DNA of 7,856 nucleotides from Thermoleophilia bacterium (GTDB lineage: Bacteria; Actinomycetota; Thermoleophilia; Gaiellales; Gaiellaceae), in the NCBI GenBank assembly GCA_014534155.1, contig JACVSB010000071.1, positions 1-7,856 of the forward strand, read 5' to 3'. The position numbers and the translations under genes were made by a program. Of the stretch, positions 1-6,102 are shown in pieces (the stretch's first letter is position 1; every line of letters starts with the position of its first letter). The notes under the pieces were generated by a model. The model saw only the letters and a program-made list of their open reading frames with translations. It was not told the DNA's origin and did no database searches.

Positions 1-1796
1 ACCGACCAGGCGACGACGAACTCCCGCCCGTCGGCGGCGGACCAACGGTTCTCCCACTCCTCGGACGGAGCGAGCTCCGCGACGGCCTCTTGCACGCGCT
101 CGCGCACCTCGTCGCGCTCCTCCACCGGGACGAAGACCTCCCAGAAGCGCTTTTCGCGCACGCTCTCGTCGTCGTGGGAACTCGCGCGCTCGAGCGACCG
201 ATTCAACCTCACGATGCGGCCGGCGCGGTCGATGAGGCAGAAGTAGCTGGGAGCCGCCTGCACCACCGCGCGGATGAAGTCGCGCTCCCGGCGCAGGTCC
301 TCGAAGCGGGCCCGAAGCTCATCCTGGAGCCGCTGCAGCTGCGCCTCGGAACGCTTCCGGTCGGAGATGTCGCGCACAATGAGGACGACCTCGTCGGGCC
401 CGATGGGCGCGACGCGCGCCTCGAAGTGTCGGTTGAGCGGCCCCAGGCGGAGCATGTACTCGACGGTCTCGACCCGGCTGCCCGGTCGGAGCCGCTCCAC
501 GCAGCGCATGAGCTTCTCGGCCGGCTCCGGCGGGAGCACCTCGGCGATCCGCTTGCCGACGAGCTCGCGGGCGGGCGCGACGAGGTCGGCGTCGGGTCCC
601 TGGACGTCGAGGTAGCGGCCGTCGCGGTCGACCCGGAACATGAGGTCCGGGAGCGCGTCGACGAGCGCGCGCAGGCGCGCCTCCGACTGGGCGATCTCCG
701 CCAGGCGCCGTTCGTTCTCCAGCGCGAGGCCGGCAGCGGCGACGACGCTGCGGAGGAGCGCCTGGTCCTCCCGAAGCGACGCCTTGTGGATCAGGGCCGC
801 GATCGGCCGCCCGCCCCGCTCGACGGTGGTCGCGTAGCGGGGACCCGCCGACGAGGGCGGCGGGATCGGGTTGCCGTACGCGTCCACGAACCCTTCTTGC
901 TCCGGAATCCAGTACGCGATCTCGAGCGTCGGGTCGCCGAGGGCGCGCGCGAGGGCCGCGCGGAGCTCGTCCGGGCGGCGCAGGTCGCCGAGCTCGACGA
1001 GGAGGTCGCCGACTCCCGCGCGGGCGAGACGCGTGCGGACGAGCCCGATCGCAAACGACGCCGGGACGGTGAGGAGTGCTCCCATGGCGATCCAGTAGAC
1101 GACGTCGGCGGCGGGCGTGACGTCGCCGACGTCCAGGAGGACGGCGGCCGCGAGCGTGAGAACGGTGACGGCGAAGGAGAGGAAGGCCGGAGCGAGCTCC
1201 CTCCGCGCCGGCGCCGAGGCGTGCCGCCACCGCTGCACGAGGACCGCGACGGCCGAGACGATGAGCACGAGCGCGGCCACCTGGATCGTCGTCTCGAGCG
1301 CGTGCGCGAGCGCCGGGCGGTGGGTGAGGAGGAAGGCGTTCTCGGGGCCGTTCGCATGCGCGTCTCGAAGGTCCGAGACGAGCGTCCAGAGCGGGCGCAG
1401 GACGAAGGAGACGCCGACGGTGCCCGCGACGATCGAGCGGTCGGCCAGCGAGCGAAGGCCCCCGGTCGGGTAGGCGAGGATGAGGAAGGCGACGCCGGCC
1501 CACGGCGTGTCGTTCAGCGCCGTCCCCAGCGCGAAGAGGACGGGGTCGTCCGCCTGGGTCAGCGCGGGGAGGAACCAGAGAAACCCGGCCGCGACCATGA
1601 CGGTGCCCGTCCTGTTGTCGGGACGCCGGTAGCGGGCGATGAGGCCGGAGGCGACGAAGACGAGGCCGACGATCGCGCCGAGGACCGCGCGCACCGTGAG
1701 GTCGTCGGGGTGGTCCGTGCTCGCCGCGAGCGCGAAGGCCGCGACGGCGGCGAGCAGGGCGACCGTCCAGATCGCGACCCCGACGCGGACGTTCAC
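1..1796 (-). CDS. Membrane PAS-domain sensor, probable histidine kinase (3' end outside window)
   Basis: The frame is open from the GTG at 1796 to the left edge, giving 598 full codons, so the C-terminus is missing. The first ~255 residues hold about eight hydrophobic segments, the first starting almost at the N-terminus (VAIWTVALLAAVAAFALAAS). Residues ~260-365 form a GAF-like region ending in LALENERRLAEIAQ, a layout common in actinobacterial sensor kinases. PAS domain 1 spans ~370-480 (LRALVDALPDLMFRVDRDGR, closing with VLIVRDISDRKRSEAQL). A short coiled-coil linker follows, then PAS 2 from ~505 (AAPSYFCLIDRAGRIVRLN) to the edge. The start codon overlaps the stop of the upstream response regulator as GTGA (1796-1793), which fixes the start and suggests translational coupling. 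It is predicted to sense a membrane or cytoplasmic signal and pass it to that regulator. No H-box, ATPase or GGDEF is visible, so a diguanylate cyclase output is not excluded. Confidence 0.85.
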   Translation of the reverse strand, partial: MNVRVGVAIWTVALLAAVAAFALAASTDHPDDLTVRAVLGAIVGLVFVASGLIARYRRPDNRTGTVMVAAGFLWFLPALTQADDPVLFALGTALNDTPWAGVAFLILAYPTGGLRSLADRSIVAGTVGVSFVLRPLWTLVSDLRDAHANGPENAFLLTHRPALAHALETTIQVAALVLIVSAVAVLVQRWRHASAPARRELAPAFLSFAVTVLTLAAAVLLDVGDVTPAADVVYWIAMGALLTVPASFAIGLVRTRLARAGVGDLLVELGDLRRPDELRAALARALGDPTLEIAYWIPEQEGFVDAYGNPIPPPSSAGPRYATTVERGGRPIAALIHKASLREDQALLRSVVAAAGLALENERRLAEIAQSEARLRALVDALPDLMFRVDRDGRYLDVQGPDADLVAPARELVGKRIAEVLPPEPAEKLMRCVERLRPGSRVETVEYMLRLGPLNRHFEARVAPIGPDEVVLIVRDISDRKRSEAQLQRLQDELRARFEDLRRERDFIRAVVQAAPSYFCLIDRAGRIVRLNRSLERASSHDDESVREKRFWEVFVPVEERDEVRERVQEAVAELAPSEEWENRWSAADGREFVVAWS

Positions 1797-2149
1797 GCGA
1801 TCAGCCTAGCGAGGGCCCCTCCCGAAAGCTCGCCTTTTGGCACGAAACCTCGCGCGCCGCTCTCGGCGACGAGCGGGCCGAAATCGCTGGCATCGCGACT
1901 CGACGTGAGAACGACGTGCGGGACGCGCCCGTTCTGGGCCGTCAGCCGGGCAGCGACCTCGAAGCCGTCGAAGTCGGGCAGCTGGACGTCGAGGAGGACG
2001 ACCTCCGGGTCGAGCTCCTTCGCCAGCCGAAGCGCCTGCACCCCCGTCTCGGCCTCCCCCACGACGTCGTACCCCTCGGCTTCGAGGAGGGTGCGCGCCG
2101 TGGTGCGGAAGCTCGGGTGGTCGTCGACGATGAGGACGGTGTGCGGCAC
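1793..2149 (-). CDS. Single-domain response regulator (CheY-like receiver)
   Basis: This 118-residue protein is a complete receiver domain with no output domain. It starts MPHTVLIVDDHPSFR, which supplies the acidic pair D9/D10. The phospho-acceptor is D54 in VVLLDVQLPDFDG, with T82 in the VVLTSS strand and K105 in GFVPKG, so all key residues are present. The GTG at 2149 is chosen because the next codons upstream in frame (CGC, GTA, TCG) are not starts and the receiver begins at once. A clear Shine-Dalgarno is not seen. It sits 65 bp downstream of the DUF72 stop, and its own TGA overlaps the GTG of the PAS sensor by four bases, so the two form a likely two-component pair. With no DNA-binding domain it would act by protein contact or in a phosphorelay. 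The receiver assignment is certain; the partnership is inferred from the overlap. Confidence 0.93.
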   Translation of the reverse strand: MPHTVLIVDDHPSFRTTARTLLEAEGYDVVGEAETGVQALRLAKELDPEVVLLDVQLPDFDGFEVAARLTAQNGRVPHVVLTSSRDASDFGPLVAESGARGFVPKGELSGGALARLIA

Positions 2150-2214
2150 GCGTACCGATCGTGGCAGAGCGGCGACAAGAGGGGAGTACGGGTATCCCCC
2201 GAATACGCGAGCGG

Positions 2215-2955
2215 CTACACGGCGAGCCTCCGGCGGAGCCACAGGCCGTTTCGCACCGCGAACCCCTCCCAGTCGTTGTTGAAGTAGGCGTACACGTCCA
2301 CCGTCTCGCGCCAGCGCTCGATCCGGCCCGCCCACTCCTCGAGCTCGCGCGCGGAGTAGTTGCCCCTGCGGCCGCGAGACCCGTAGTGGAAGCGCAGGAA
2401 CGTCCAGTCGGCGGTCAGGGCCTGCGTCTGGAAGGGGCGGTTGGGGCTGTCGCCGATGACGAGGGCGGCGCAGTGCTGGCGGAGGAGCTCGTAGACATCC
2501 GGGTGGAACCAGCTCGCCTCGCGGAACTCGAAGCAGTGCCGCCCGGGGGGGAGGCGCTCGAGGGCCGCTCTCAGACGGCCGTCGTCCCGCCTGAAGCTGG
2601 GGGGCAGCTGCCACAGGACGGGCCCCATCTTCGGCGAGCGGGCAAGCGGCGCGAGCCGCTCGTAGAAGAGCTCGATTCCCCGGCCGAGGTCGGCGAGGCG
2701 CTTGATGTGGGTCAGGTACCGGCTCGCCTTGACGGTGAGGAGGAAGCCGGGCGGGGACTGTGCGACCCAGCCCTCCACCGCCTTCTGCGTCGGGAGCCGG
2801 TAGAAGGTCGCGTTGACCTCGACCGTGTCGAAGAGGGTCGCGTAGTGCGCGAGCCAGCGGCGGGGAGGGAGGCCGGGCGGGTAGACGCGCTCGCGCCAGT
2901 GCTTGTAGTTCCACCCCGAGCATCCGATGCGGACGGTGTGAGGCGCGTCCGTCAC
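2215..2955 (-). CDS. DUF72 family protein (YecE-like)
   Basis: The protein has 246 residues, the usual length for the family. It opens with the characteristic IGCSGWNYKHWRERVYPPGL, then FDTVEVNATFYRLP. Further family hallmarks are FLLTVKASRYLTHIKRL, the LWQLPPSF strand, the HCFEFREASWF stretch, TADWTFLRFHYGSRGRRGNY and, near the end, VYAYFNNDWEGFAVRN. DUF72 proteins fold as TIM-like barrels with many conserved aromatic and acidic residues. Their biochemical role is not established, and no signal peptide is visible, so it is presumably cytosolic. The start is GTG at 2955, overlapping the TGA of the upstream 102-residue gene as GTGA (2955-2952), so the pair is probably co-translated. The family call is very secure; the function is unknown. 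Confidence 0.95.
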   Translation of the reverse strand: MTDAPHTVRIGCSGWNYKHWRERVYPPGLPPRRWLAHYATLFDTVEVNATFYRLPTQKAVEGWVAQSPPGFLLTVKASRYLTHIKRLADLGRGIELFYERLAPLARSPKMGPVLWQLPPSFRRDDGRLRAALERLPPGRHCFEFREASWFHPDVYELLRQHCAALVIGDSPNRPFQTQALTADWTFLRFHYGSRGRRGNYSARELEEWAGRIERWRETVDVYAYFNNDWEGFAVRNGLWLRRRLAV

Positions 2956-3260
2956 TCGAGGTCGAGCGCGTAGCGGGGGAGGCGCTTTCGCACCATGCGG
3001 TTGAACGCGGCGCGGTACTCGGCCGCGGTCTCCTCGTCGAGCGTTCGCGCGTACGCGTCGCGTAGCTCGGCAAGCTCCTCCTGCCCCGTCTCGACGAGGT
3101 CGAGGTAGTCGCCGTAGCGCTCCTCGGCCTCGTCGCTCGCGGCGCCGGTGTAGGCCCGGAGCGCCGCCTCCGTGTCGCGGACGAGGCCCACGTGTTCCTG
3201 CGCGAAGAGCTCGAGTTGGCGTTCCACCAGCGGGCCGAAGCGGGAGCGGCGAAGCGGCAT
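2952..3260 (-). CDS. Conserved-looking helical protein of unknown function (102 aa)
   Basis: I do not recognise a family. The 102-residue product runs from MPLRRSRFGPLVERQLELFA to a basic and hydrophobic tail (RMVRKRLPRYALDLE). It is rich in Glu, Ala, Leu and Arg with few Gly or Pro. The spacing of hydrophobic residues suggests two or three amphipathic helices (about residues 8-38, 42-68 and 73-95). No membrane segment, signal peptide or Cys/His metal site is present. Support for a real gene: ATG start, a GTGA overlap with the well-recognised DUF72 gene downstream, and a candidate promoter -10 (TAGTCT, 3278-3273) twelve bases upstream. With only 12 nt between the -10 and ATG and no Shine-Dalgarno, the mRNA may be nearly leaderless. 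The coupling suggests it works with DUF72, which is inference. Confidence 0.75.
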   Translation of the reverse strand: MPLRRSRFGPLVERQLELFAQEHVGLVRDTEAALRAYTGAASDEAEERYGDYLDLVETGQEELAELRDAYARTLDEETAAEYRAAFNRMVRKRLPRYALDLE

Positions 3261-3271
3261 CGCGCGCCGCC

Positions 3272-3278
3272 TAGACTA
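3272..3278. promoter_or_regulatory. Shared symmetric -10 element, candidate bidirectional promoter
   Basis: The 26-bp gap between two divergent starts (ATG at 3260 minus, GTG at 3287 plus) contains TAGACTA. It reads TAGACT on plus (3272-3277) and TAGTCT on minus (3278-3273), both matching the TAnnnT -10 consensus. Nine bases separate the -10 from the plus GTG and twelve from the minus ATG. Neither interval has a Shine-Dalgarno, so transcription would start at or within a few bases of the start codons. No good -35 is visible, and each would lie inside the opposite gene. This is a sequence-only prediction. Confidence 0.5.
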
Positions 3279-3286
3279 CGCCGCCC

Positions 3287-4006
3287 GTGGCGCTCCTCGT
3301 TCGGACCTGGAACGTCTACCACGGCCGCAGCCAGCCGCCGACGCAGCGGACCTACCTGCGCCGCATGGTCGAGCTCGTGACGGAGGACGCGCCCGACGTC
3401 GTCGCCCTGCAAGAGGTTCCGCTCTGGGCGCTGGGACGCCTGGAGCGCTGGAGCGGGATGGTCGCGCGCTGGGCGGTAACGGTGCCCGCGCTCCTCCTCG
3501 GCCCGCTCGCGCGCGTCGTCACGGAGCTCGACCCCAGGCGCCTGCGCTCGCTTCTCACGGGGCAGGCCAACGTCCTTCTCCTCGGCCCCGCGATCACGCC
3601 CGGGGAGGGACGGCTCTGCCTGCTGACGCCGGACGTGGGACGGTGGGAGTGGCTCTTCTCGCGCGGCCGCCAGCAACGGTACTGCCAGGCCCTGGACGTG
3701 CAGGTTGAGGAGCGGGCGCTCACCCTCGCCAACCTGCACGCGACGAACGACCCTCGGCTCGCCCCGTCGGAGGTCGCCCGCGCGGCGGAGTTCGTCGCGC
3801 GCGCGGAGCGCGTCGTCCTCTGCGGGGACTTCAACGTGCGCCGGTACGGCCTTCCGGGCTACTCGGCGCCGATCTCGGGCATCGACCAGATCCTCGTGCG
3901 CGGCCTCGAGCTCGCCCGGGCGCCGAGCGCCTGGCCCGAGGCGCGCAGGACGGTCGCCGGCCGGGTGCTCTCGGATCATGCGCCCGTCGAGGCGGTGATC
4001 GCGTAG
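3287..4006 (+). CDS. Endonuclease/exonuclease/phosphatase (EEP) family protein
   Basis: The protein has 239 residues and is essentially one EEP (DNase I-like) domain. These metal-dependent phosphodiesterases act on nucleic acids, phosphoinositides or other phosphoesters. The motifs appear in order: TWNVYHGR (Asn, metal site), VVALQEVP (catalytic Glu), LANLHATND (the conserved His strand), CGDFNVRRYG (Asp/Asn pair), ISGIDQILVRG, and the terminal SDHAPVEAVI (Asp-His). The catalytic set therefore looks complete. No signal peptide or membrane anchor is evident, so it is probably cytoplasmic. The GTG at 3287 places only six residues before the TWN motif, which is normal for the family. A TAGACT -10 nine bases upstream suggests a leaderless transcript. 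Its TAG stop abuts or overlaps the start region of the aminotransferase gene, so the two form an operon. The exact substrate cannot be told from sequence. Confidence 0.92.
   Translation: MALLVRTWNVYHGRSQPPTQRTYLRRMVELVTEDAPDVVALQEVPLWALGRLERWSGMVARWAVTVPALLLGPLARVVTELDPRRLRSLLTGQANVLLLGPAITPGEGRLCLLTPDVGRWEWLFSRGRQQRYCQALDVQVEERALTLANLHATNDPRLAPSEVARAAEFVARAERVVLCGDFNVRRYGLPGYSAPISGIDQILVRGLELARAPSAWPEARRTVAGRVLSDHAPVEAVIA
3989..3992 (+). promoter_or_regulatory. Possible Shine-Dalgarno GAGG for the aminotransferase gene
   Basis: GAGG inside the end of the EEP gene lies ten bases before position 4003, where the aminotransferase reading frame seems to need its start. It is too far (over 100 nt) from the first canonical start codon at 4096. 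Its position therefore supports initiation near 4003. A four-base match in GC-rich coding sequence is weak evidence by itself. Confidence 0.3.
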
Positions 4007-5088
4007 ACGTCGCGGCGGCCCGCGCCGAGCTGCCCGTCCTGGAGCGGCTCGCGTACCTGAACGCGGGCACCTTCGGACCGCTGCCCGCGCGCACGGTGGA
4101 GGCGATCGAGCGGGCCGAGCGGCGCGCGCTCGAGCAGGGGCGGTTTGGGCAGACGTTCTTCCACGACGTGCTGGAGGTCCGGGACCGGGCTCGCGCGGCG
4201 GTCGCGCGGGCGATCGGCGCCGAGCCCGGGGAGATCGCTCTCACCACCTCGACGACCGAGGGCTGCAACACGGTCGTCCGGGGCCTTCGGCTGCGCCCCG
4301 GCGACGAGGTGGTGACTACCGACTGCGAGCACCCCGGCCTGCTCGGCGCGCTCGCCGTCTCGGCGGCCGAGGTGCGCCGCGCGCCCGTGAGCCGCGCGTG
4401 CGCCGCCGACGCGCTCGCCGTCCTCGAGGCGGAGCTCACGGACGCCACGCGCCTGATCGCCGTCTCGCACGTCACGTGGACAACCGGACAAGTGATTCCC
4501 GTGCGCGAGCTCGCCCGGCACGGGATCCCCGTGCTCGTGGACGGGGCGCAGTCCGTCGGCGCGATTCCGGTTGACGTCGGCGAGCTCGGCTGCAGCTTCT
4601 ACACCGTCTCGGGGCAGAAGTGGCTCCTGGGGCCGGATGCGACCGGAGCCCTGTACGTCCGCCCGAACGCCGTGGACGATCTCGCCGTCACCGCGCCCTC
4701 GTACCTCTCGTTCGCGGACCCGAACGGGCTCGAGTTCTGGCCGGACGCGCGCCGGTTCGAGTCCACGTGGACCGCTCCAGGAGCCAGCGCGGGCCTCCTC
4801 GCCTCGCTCGAGCTCGCGGCGGGCCTCGGAGAGGAGCGGTTTCGGGCGGCGCGGCGCGCCGCCGCCCGCTGCCGGGAGCTCGTCGCTTCGCGCGCGGAGG
4901 TCGTGACCGAGCCCGGCCAGGCCACGCTCGTGAGCTTCCGCCCGCGCGAGCCGGCGACCGGGGTCGTTGCCCGGCTCGAGGAGCGGGGTGTCGTCGTCCG
5001 CGAGCTCCCGTCGGTCGGCTGGGTGCGCGCCTCCTGCGGGTGGTGGACGACGGACGCCGACCTGGAACGGCTCGTCGGGGGGCTCTAG
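4003..5088 (+). CDS. Class V PLP-dependent aminotransferase (cysteine desulfurase/epimerase-like)
   Basis: From 4003 the frame gives about 361 residues, a normal length for the fold-type I class V family. The visible N-terminal motif is LERLAYLNAGTFGPLPARTV. H110 stacks on PLP (DCEHPG), D180 lies in VLVDGAQSVGAIPVDV, and the Schiff-base lysine is K206 in SGQKWLLGPDATGALYV. Next come EFWPDARRFESTWTAPGASA and the C-terminal domain ending VRASCGWWTTDADLERLVGGL. Relatives include cysteine desulfurases, selenocysteine lyases and isopenicillin N epimerase-like enzymes; the substrate cannot be fixed. The first canonical start in frame is GTG at 4096, but that would delete the conserved AYLNAGTFGPLP segment. 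No ATG, GTG or TTG occurs in frame between 3709 and 4096. I place the start at GTA 4003, which overlaps the EEP stop as GTAG; this boundary is uncertain. It is co-transcribed with the EEP gene. Confidence 0.85.
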   Translation, partial: VDVAAARAELPVLERLAYLNAGTFGPLPARTVEAIERAERRALEQGRFGQTFFHDVLEVRDRARAAVARAIGAEPGEIALTTSTTEGCNTVVRGLRLRPGDEVVTTDCEHPGLLGALAVSAAEVRRAPVSRACAADALAVLEAELTDATRLIAVSHVTWTTGQVIPVRELARHGIPVLVDGAQSVGAIPVDVGELGCSFYTVSGQKWLLGPDATGALYVRPNAVDDLAVTAPSYLSFADPNGLEFWPDARRFESTWTAPGASAGLLASLELAAGLGEERFRAARRAAARCRELVASRAEVVTEPGQATLVSFRPREPATGVVARLEERGVVVRELPSVGWVRASCGWWTTDADLERLVGGL

Positions 5089-5102
5089 GCGCCTGTCCGG
5101 GA
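5089..5102 (+). repeat. Left arm of inverted repeat
   Basis: GCGCCTGTCCGGGA begins immediately after the TAG stop of the aminotransferase gene. Its last 12 bases are the exact reverse complement of 5234-5245. With the flanking palindromic CTAG included, the symmetric match is 16 of 18 bases, far longer than expected by chance in a 160-bp gap. Confidence 0.8.
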
Positions 5103-5111
5103 AACATTCGC

Positions 5112-5139
5112 GTGCCCGGTGCGGCTGCAAACCGGGCGC
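5112..5139. other. Stem-loop inside the candidate element
   Basis: GTGCCCGGT (5112-5120) pairs with ACCGGGCGC (5131-5139), giving a 9-bp stem with one G-U pair and a 10-nt loop (GCGGCTGCAA). No T-tract follows on either strand, so it is not a classic Rho-independent terminator. It may still stall polymerase or protect the 3' ends of the convergent mRNAs, or be secondary structure typical of a miniature element. Confidence 0.5.
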
Positions 5140-5233
5140 TGGCGGCCTCTTCACTCGCACACATATGCCTGCATACAGGCCTTCTCTGCGTCCCCGCCGG
5201 CGCGGTTTTCGCGTGCGCGAGCATCAGGCAGGG

Positions 5234-5247
5234 TCCCGGACAGGCCT
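5234..5247 (-). repeat. Right arm of inverted repeat
   Basis: TCCCGGACAGGCCT is the reverse complement of the left arm apart from the two outermost bases. It ends directly against the CTAG that contains the minus-strand TAG stop of the DUF3052 gene. The two convergent genes therefore end with the same layout: CTAG, two bases, then GCCTGTCCGGGA. Confidence 0.8.
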
Positions 5248-5658
5248 CTAGGGGGGCCCGGAGCCGACGTCCGAGCCGGGGCGAAAGCGCAGAGCCGACC
5301 AGACCTCGTCGACGGAGACCTGGCTGACGGGGCGTAGGCCGGCGCGCGCGACGACGTCCCAGCCGCGGTCGCGAGTCAGCTCGCTCGCAACGCCGGAAGC
5401 CGTCTTCGGATACGAGAACCAGAGGACGCCGCCCGGCTTCAGCGCGCGGAGCGCCCGCGCCGCCTCTCGCTCGACGTCCAGGCGGTCCTTGACGAACGCC
5501 TGCACGACGTCGTAGTTCGACTCCTCCCGCGCCTCCTCGTCGACCTCGGCCCCTGCCGCGGCGGCGAGGGACGATGCGTATCCGGGCGGTGCGCCGAGGA
5601 CGAGCGCGCGGCTGCCCGCGGCGATCCGGAGCTTGCGGGCGAGCGCCTCCGCGGCCAC
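5248..5658 (-). CDS. DUF3052 family protein
   Basis: The product has 136 residues. It matches the remembered DUF3052 layout: an opening LARKLRIAAGSRALVLGAPPGYAS, a central YDVVQAFVKDRLDVEREAARAL, then LKPGGVLWFSYPKTASGVASEL and the signature near the end, VSVDEVWSALRFRPG. The LALVLGAPPGY-like loop and the KPGG..W strand resemble a shrunken Rossmann or SAM-methyltransferase-like fold, but a complete SAM site is not evident, and the family has no established function. The start is GTG at 5658, six bases after the TAG stop of the DUF6941 gene, so it is the last gene of the HD-DUF6941-DUF3052 operon. Its TAG stop lies in the CTAG that flanks the candidate MITE. No signal peptide or membrane segment is seen. 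Confidence 0.82.
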   Translation of the reverse strand: MAAEALARKLRIAAGSRALVLGAPPGYASSLAAAAGAEVDEEAREESNYDVVQAFVKDRLDVEREAARALRALKPGGVLWFSYPKTASGVASELTRDRGWDVVARAGLRPVSQVSVDEVWSALRFRPGSDVGSGPP

Positions 5659-5664
5659 CGTCGG

Positions 5665-6102
5665 CTACGCGACGGGAAGCTCGTTCTCGTCCCGGACCGA
5701 GAACGCGAGCCGCCAGTCCGCCGTTCCCTCGCCGTTCACGCTCAGGCGCCACTCGTAGCGGCCGCCGGCGGGGACAGGCGCGCCCGGCAGGTTGATCGCG
5801 ACCGGGACCTCGAGCGGCGTCCCCGGCTTCAGGCCCGGCGGCCGGCCCGCCTCGAACTCGCCCTCGACCACGAGCGGCTCTTCGCCCTCCTCGCCCTCCA
5901 CGAAGACGACGTGGCCGTCGGCATCGACGAGATCGAGCCGGAACCGGTGCTTCATGTTCGCCCGGTCCCAGGGGACCTCGAACAGGATCGCGATCGCAAA
6001 CGGAACGGGCATCGGCCCGGTGATCGACCAGCCGCCGCCGACGATCGTCAGCTTGCCGTCCGCGACCTGCGCGTAGTCGGCCAGCATCATGGTCACCTTC
6101 AT
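5665..6102 (-). CDS. DUF6941 family protein
   Basis: The product has 145 residues and opens with MKVTMMLADYAQVADGKLTI followed by VGGGWSITGP, the recognisable start of DUF6941 proteins, which are small and mostly beta-stranded. The body alternates strands with charged loops (HRFRLDLVDADGHVVFVEGE, then a proline-rich LEVPVAINLPGAPVPAGGRYEWRLSVNGE), ending AFSVRDENELPVA. It resembles a compact beta-sandwich with no catalytic motif I can name. No signal peptide is present; the function is unknown. The ATG at 6102 overlaps the TGA of the HD-domain gene as ATGA (6102-6099), so the two are probably translationally coupled. The DUF3052 gene follows after six bases. The family name is from memory of the N-terminal motif. 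Confidence 0.78.
   Translation of the reverse strand: MKVTMMLADYAQVADGKLTIVGGGWSITGPMPVPFAIAILFEVPWDRANMKHRFRLDLVDADGHVVFVEGEEGEEPLVVEGEFEAGRPPGLKPGTPLEVPVAINLPGAPVPAGGRYEWRLSVNGEGTADWRLAFSVRDENELPVA

Larger units (their letters stand above)
5089..5247. mobile_element. Candidate MITE (159 bp) flanked by CTAG duplications
   Basis: The gap between two convergent genes is bounded by an inverted repeat. The left end reads GCGCCTGTCCGGGA (5089-5102). The right end, reverse-complemented, reads AGGCCTGTCCGGGA (5247-5234). The ends match at 12 of 14 bases. Each is flanked directly by CTAG (5085-5088 and 5248-5251), and the direct match extends to CTCTAGG if alignment is shifted. The interior is less GC-rich in part (around 5158-5178) than the neighbouring genes and carries a 9-bp hairpin. 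No ORF of note lies inside. A 4-bp YTAR duplication is typical of the IS701 family, so CTAG would fit, but no transposase is present. The alternative is a structured convergent 3'-UTR or terminator region. Confidence 0.5.

Noticed and set aside
2180..2206. Small inverted repeats in the DUF72-regulator gap (GGGGA/TCCCC, GTAT/ATAC)
   Set aside because: Arms are only four to five bases with mismatches beyond. Too weak to call a terminator or operator in GC-rich DNA.
90..2282. Long plus-strand open frame (730 codons) opposite the sensor and regulator genes
   Set aside because: It is an antisense shadow of GC-rich coding DNA: Arg/Asp/Glu/Ala-rich with no domain, while the minus strand encodes clear PAS, transmembrane and receiver motifs.
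2150..3979. Upstream part of a 728-codon minus-strand open frame that ends with the response regulator
   Set aside because: Only the last 118 codons form a real protein. The rest runs out of frame through DUF72 and antisense to the EEP gene, with low-complexity Arg/Pro-rich sequence.
3976..5160. 394-codon minus-strand open frame opposite the aminotransferase
   Set aside because: The plus strand carries the complete set of PLP-enzyme motifs, and the minus frame has no recognisable domain.
5164..5180. Overlapping short palindromes TATGC-ct-GCATA and GCCTG-cata-CAGGC as a possible operator
   Set aside because: Five-base arms, mutually exclusive, lying in a convergent gap with no promoter nearby. 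More simply part of the candidate element.
5089..5247. Classic Rho-independent terminator between the convergent genes
   Set aside because: The hairpin at 5112-5139 has no following T-tract on either strand, and the long inverted repeat has arms 131 bp apart.
4688..5752. 354-codon minus-strand frame spanning the convergent gap
   Set aside because: Arg/Gly/Pro-rich shadow. It would cross the inverted-repeat element and overlap two well-supported genes out of frame.
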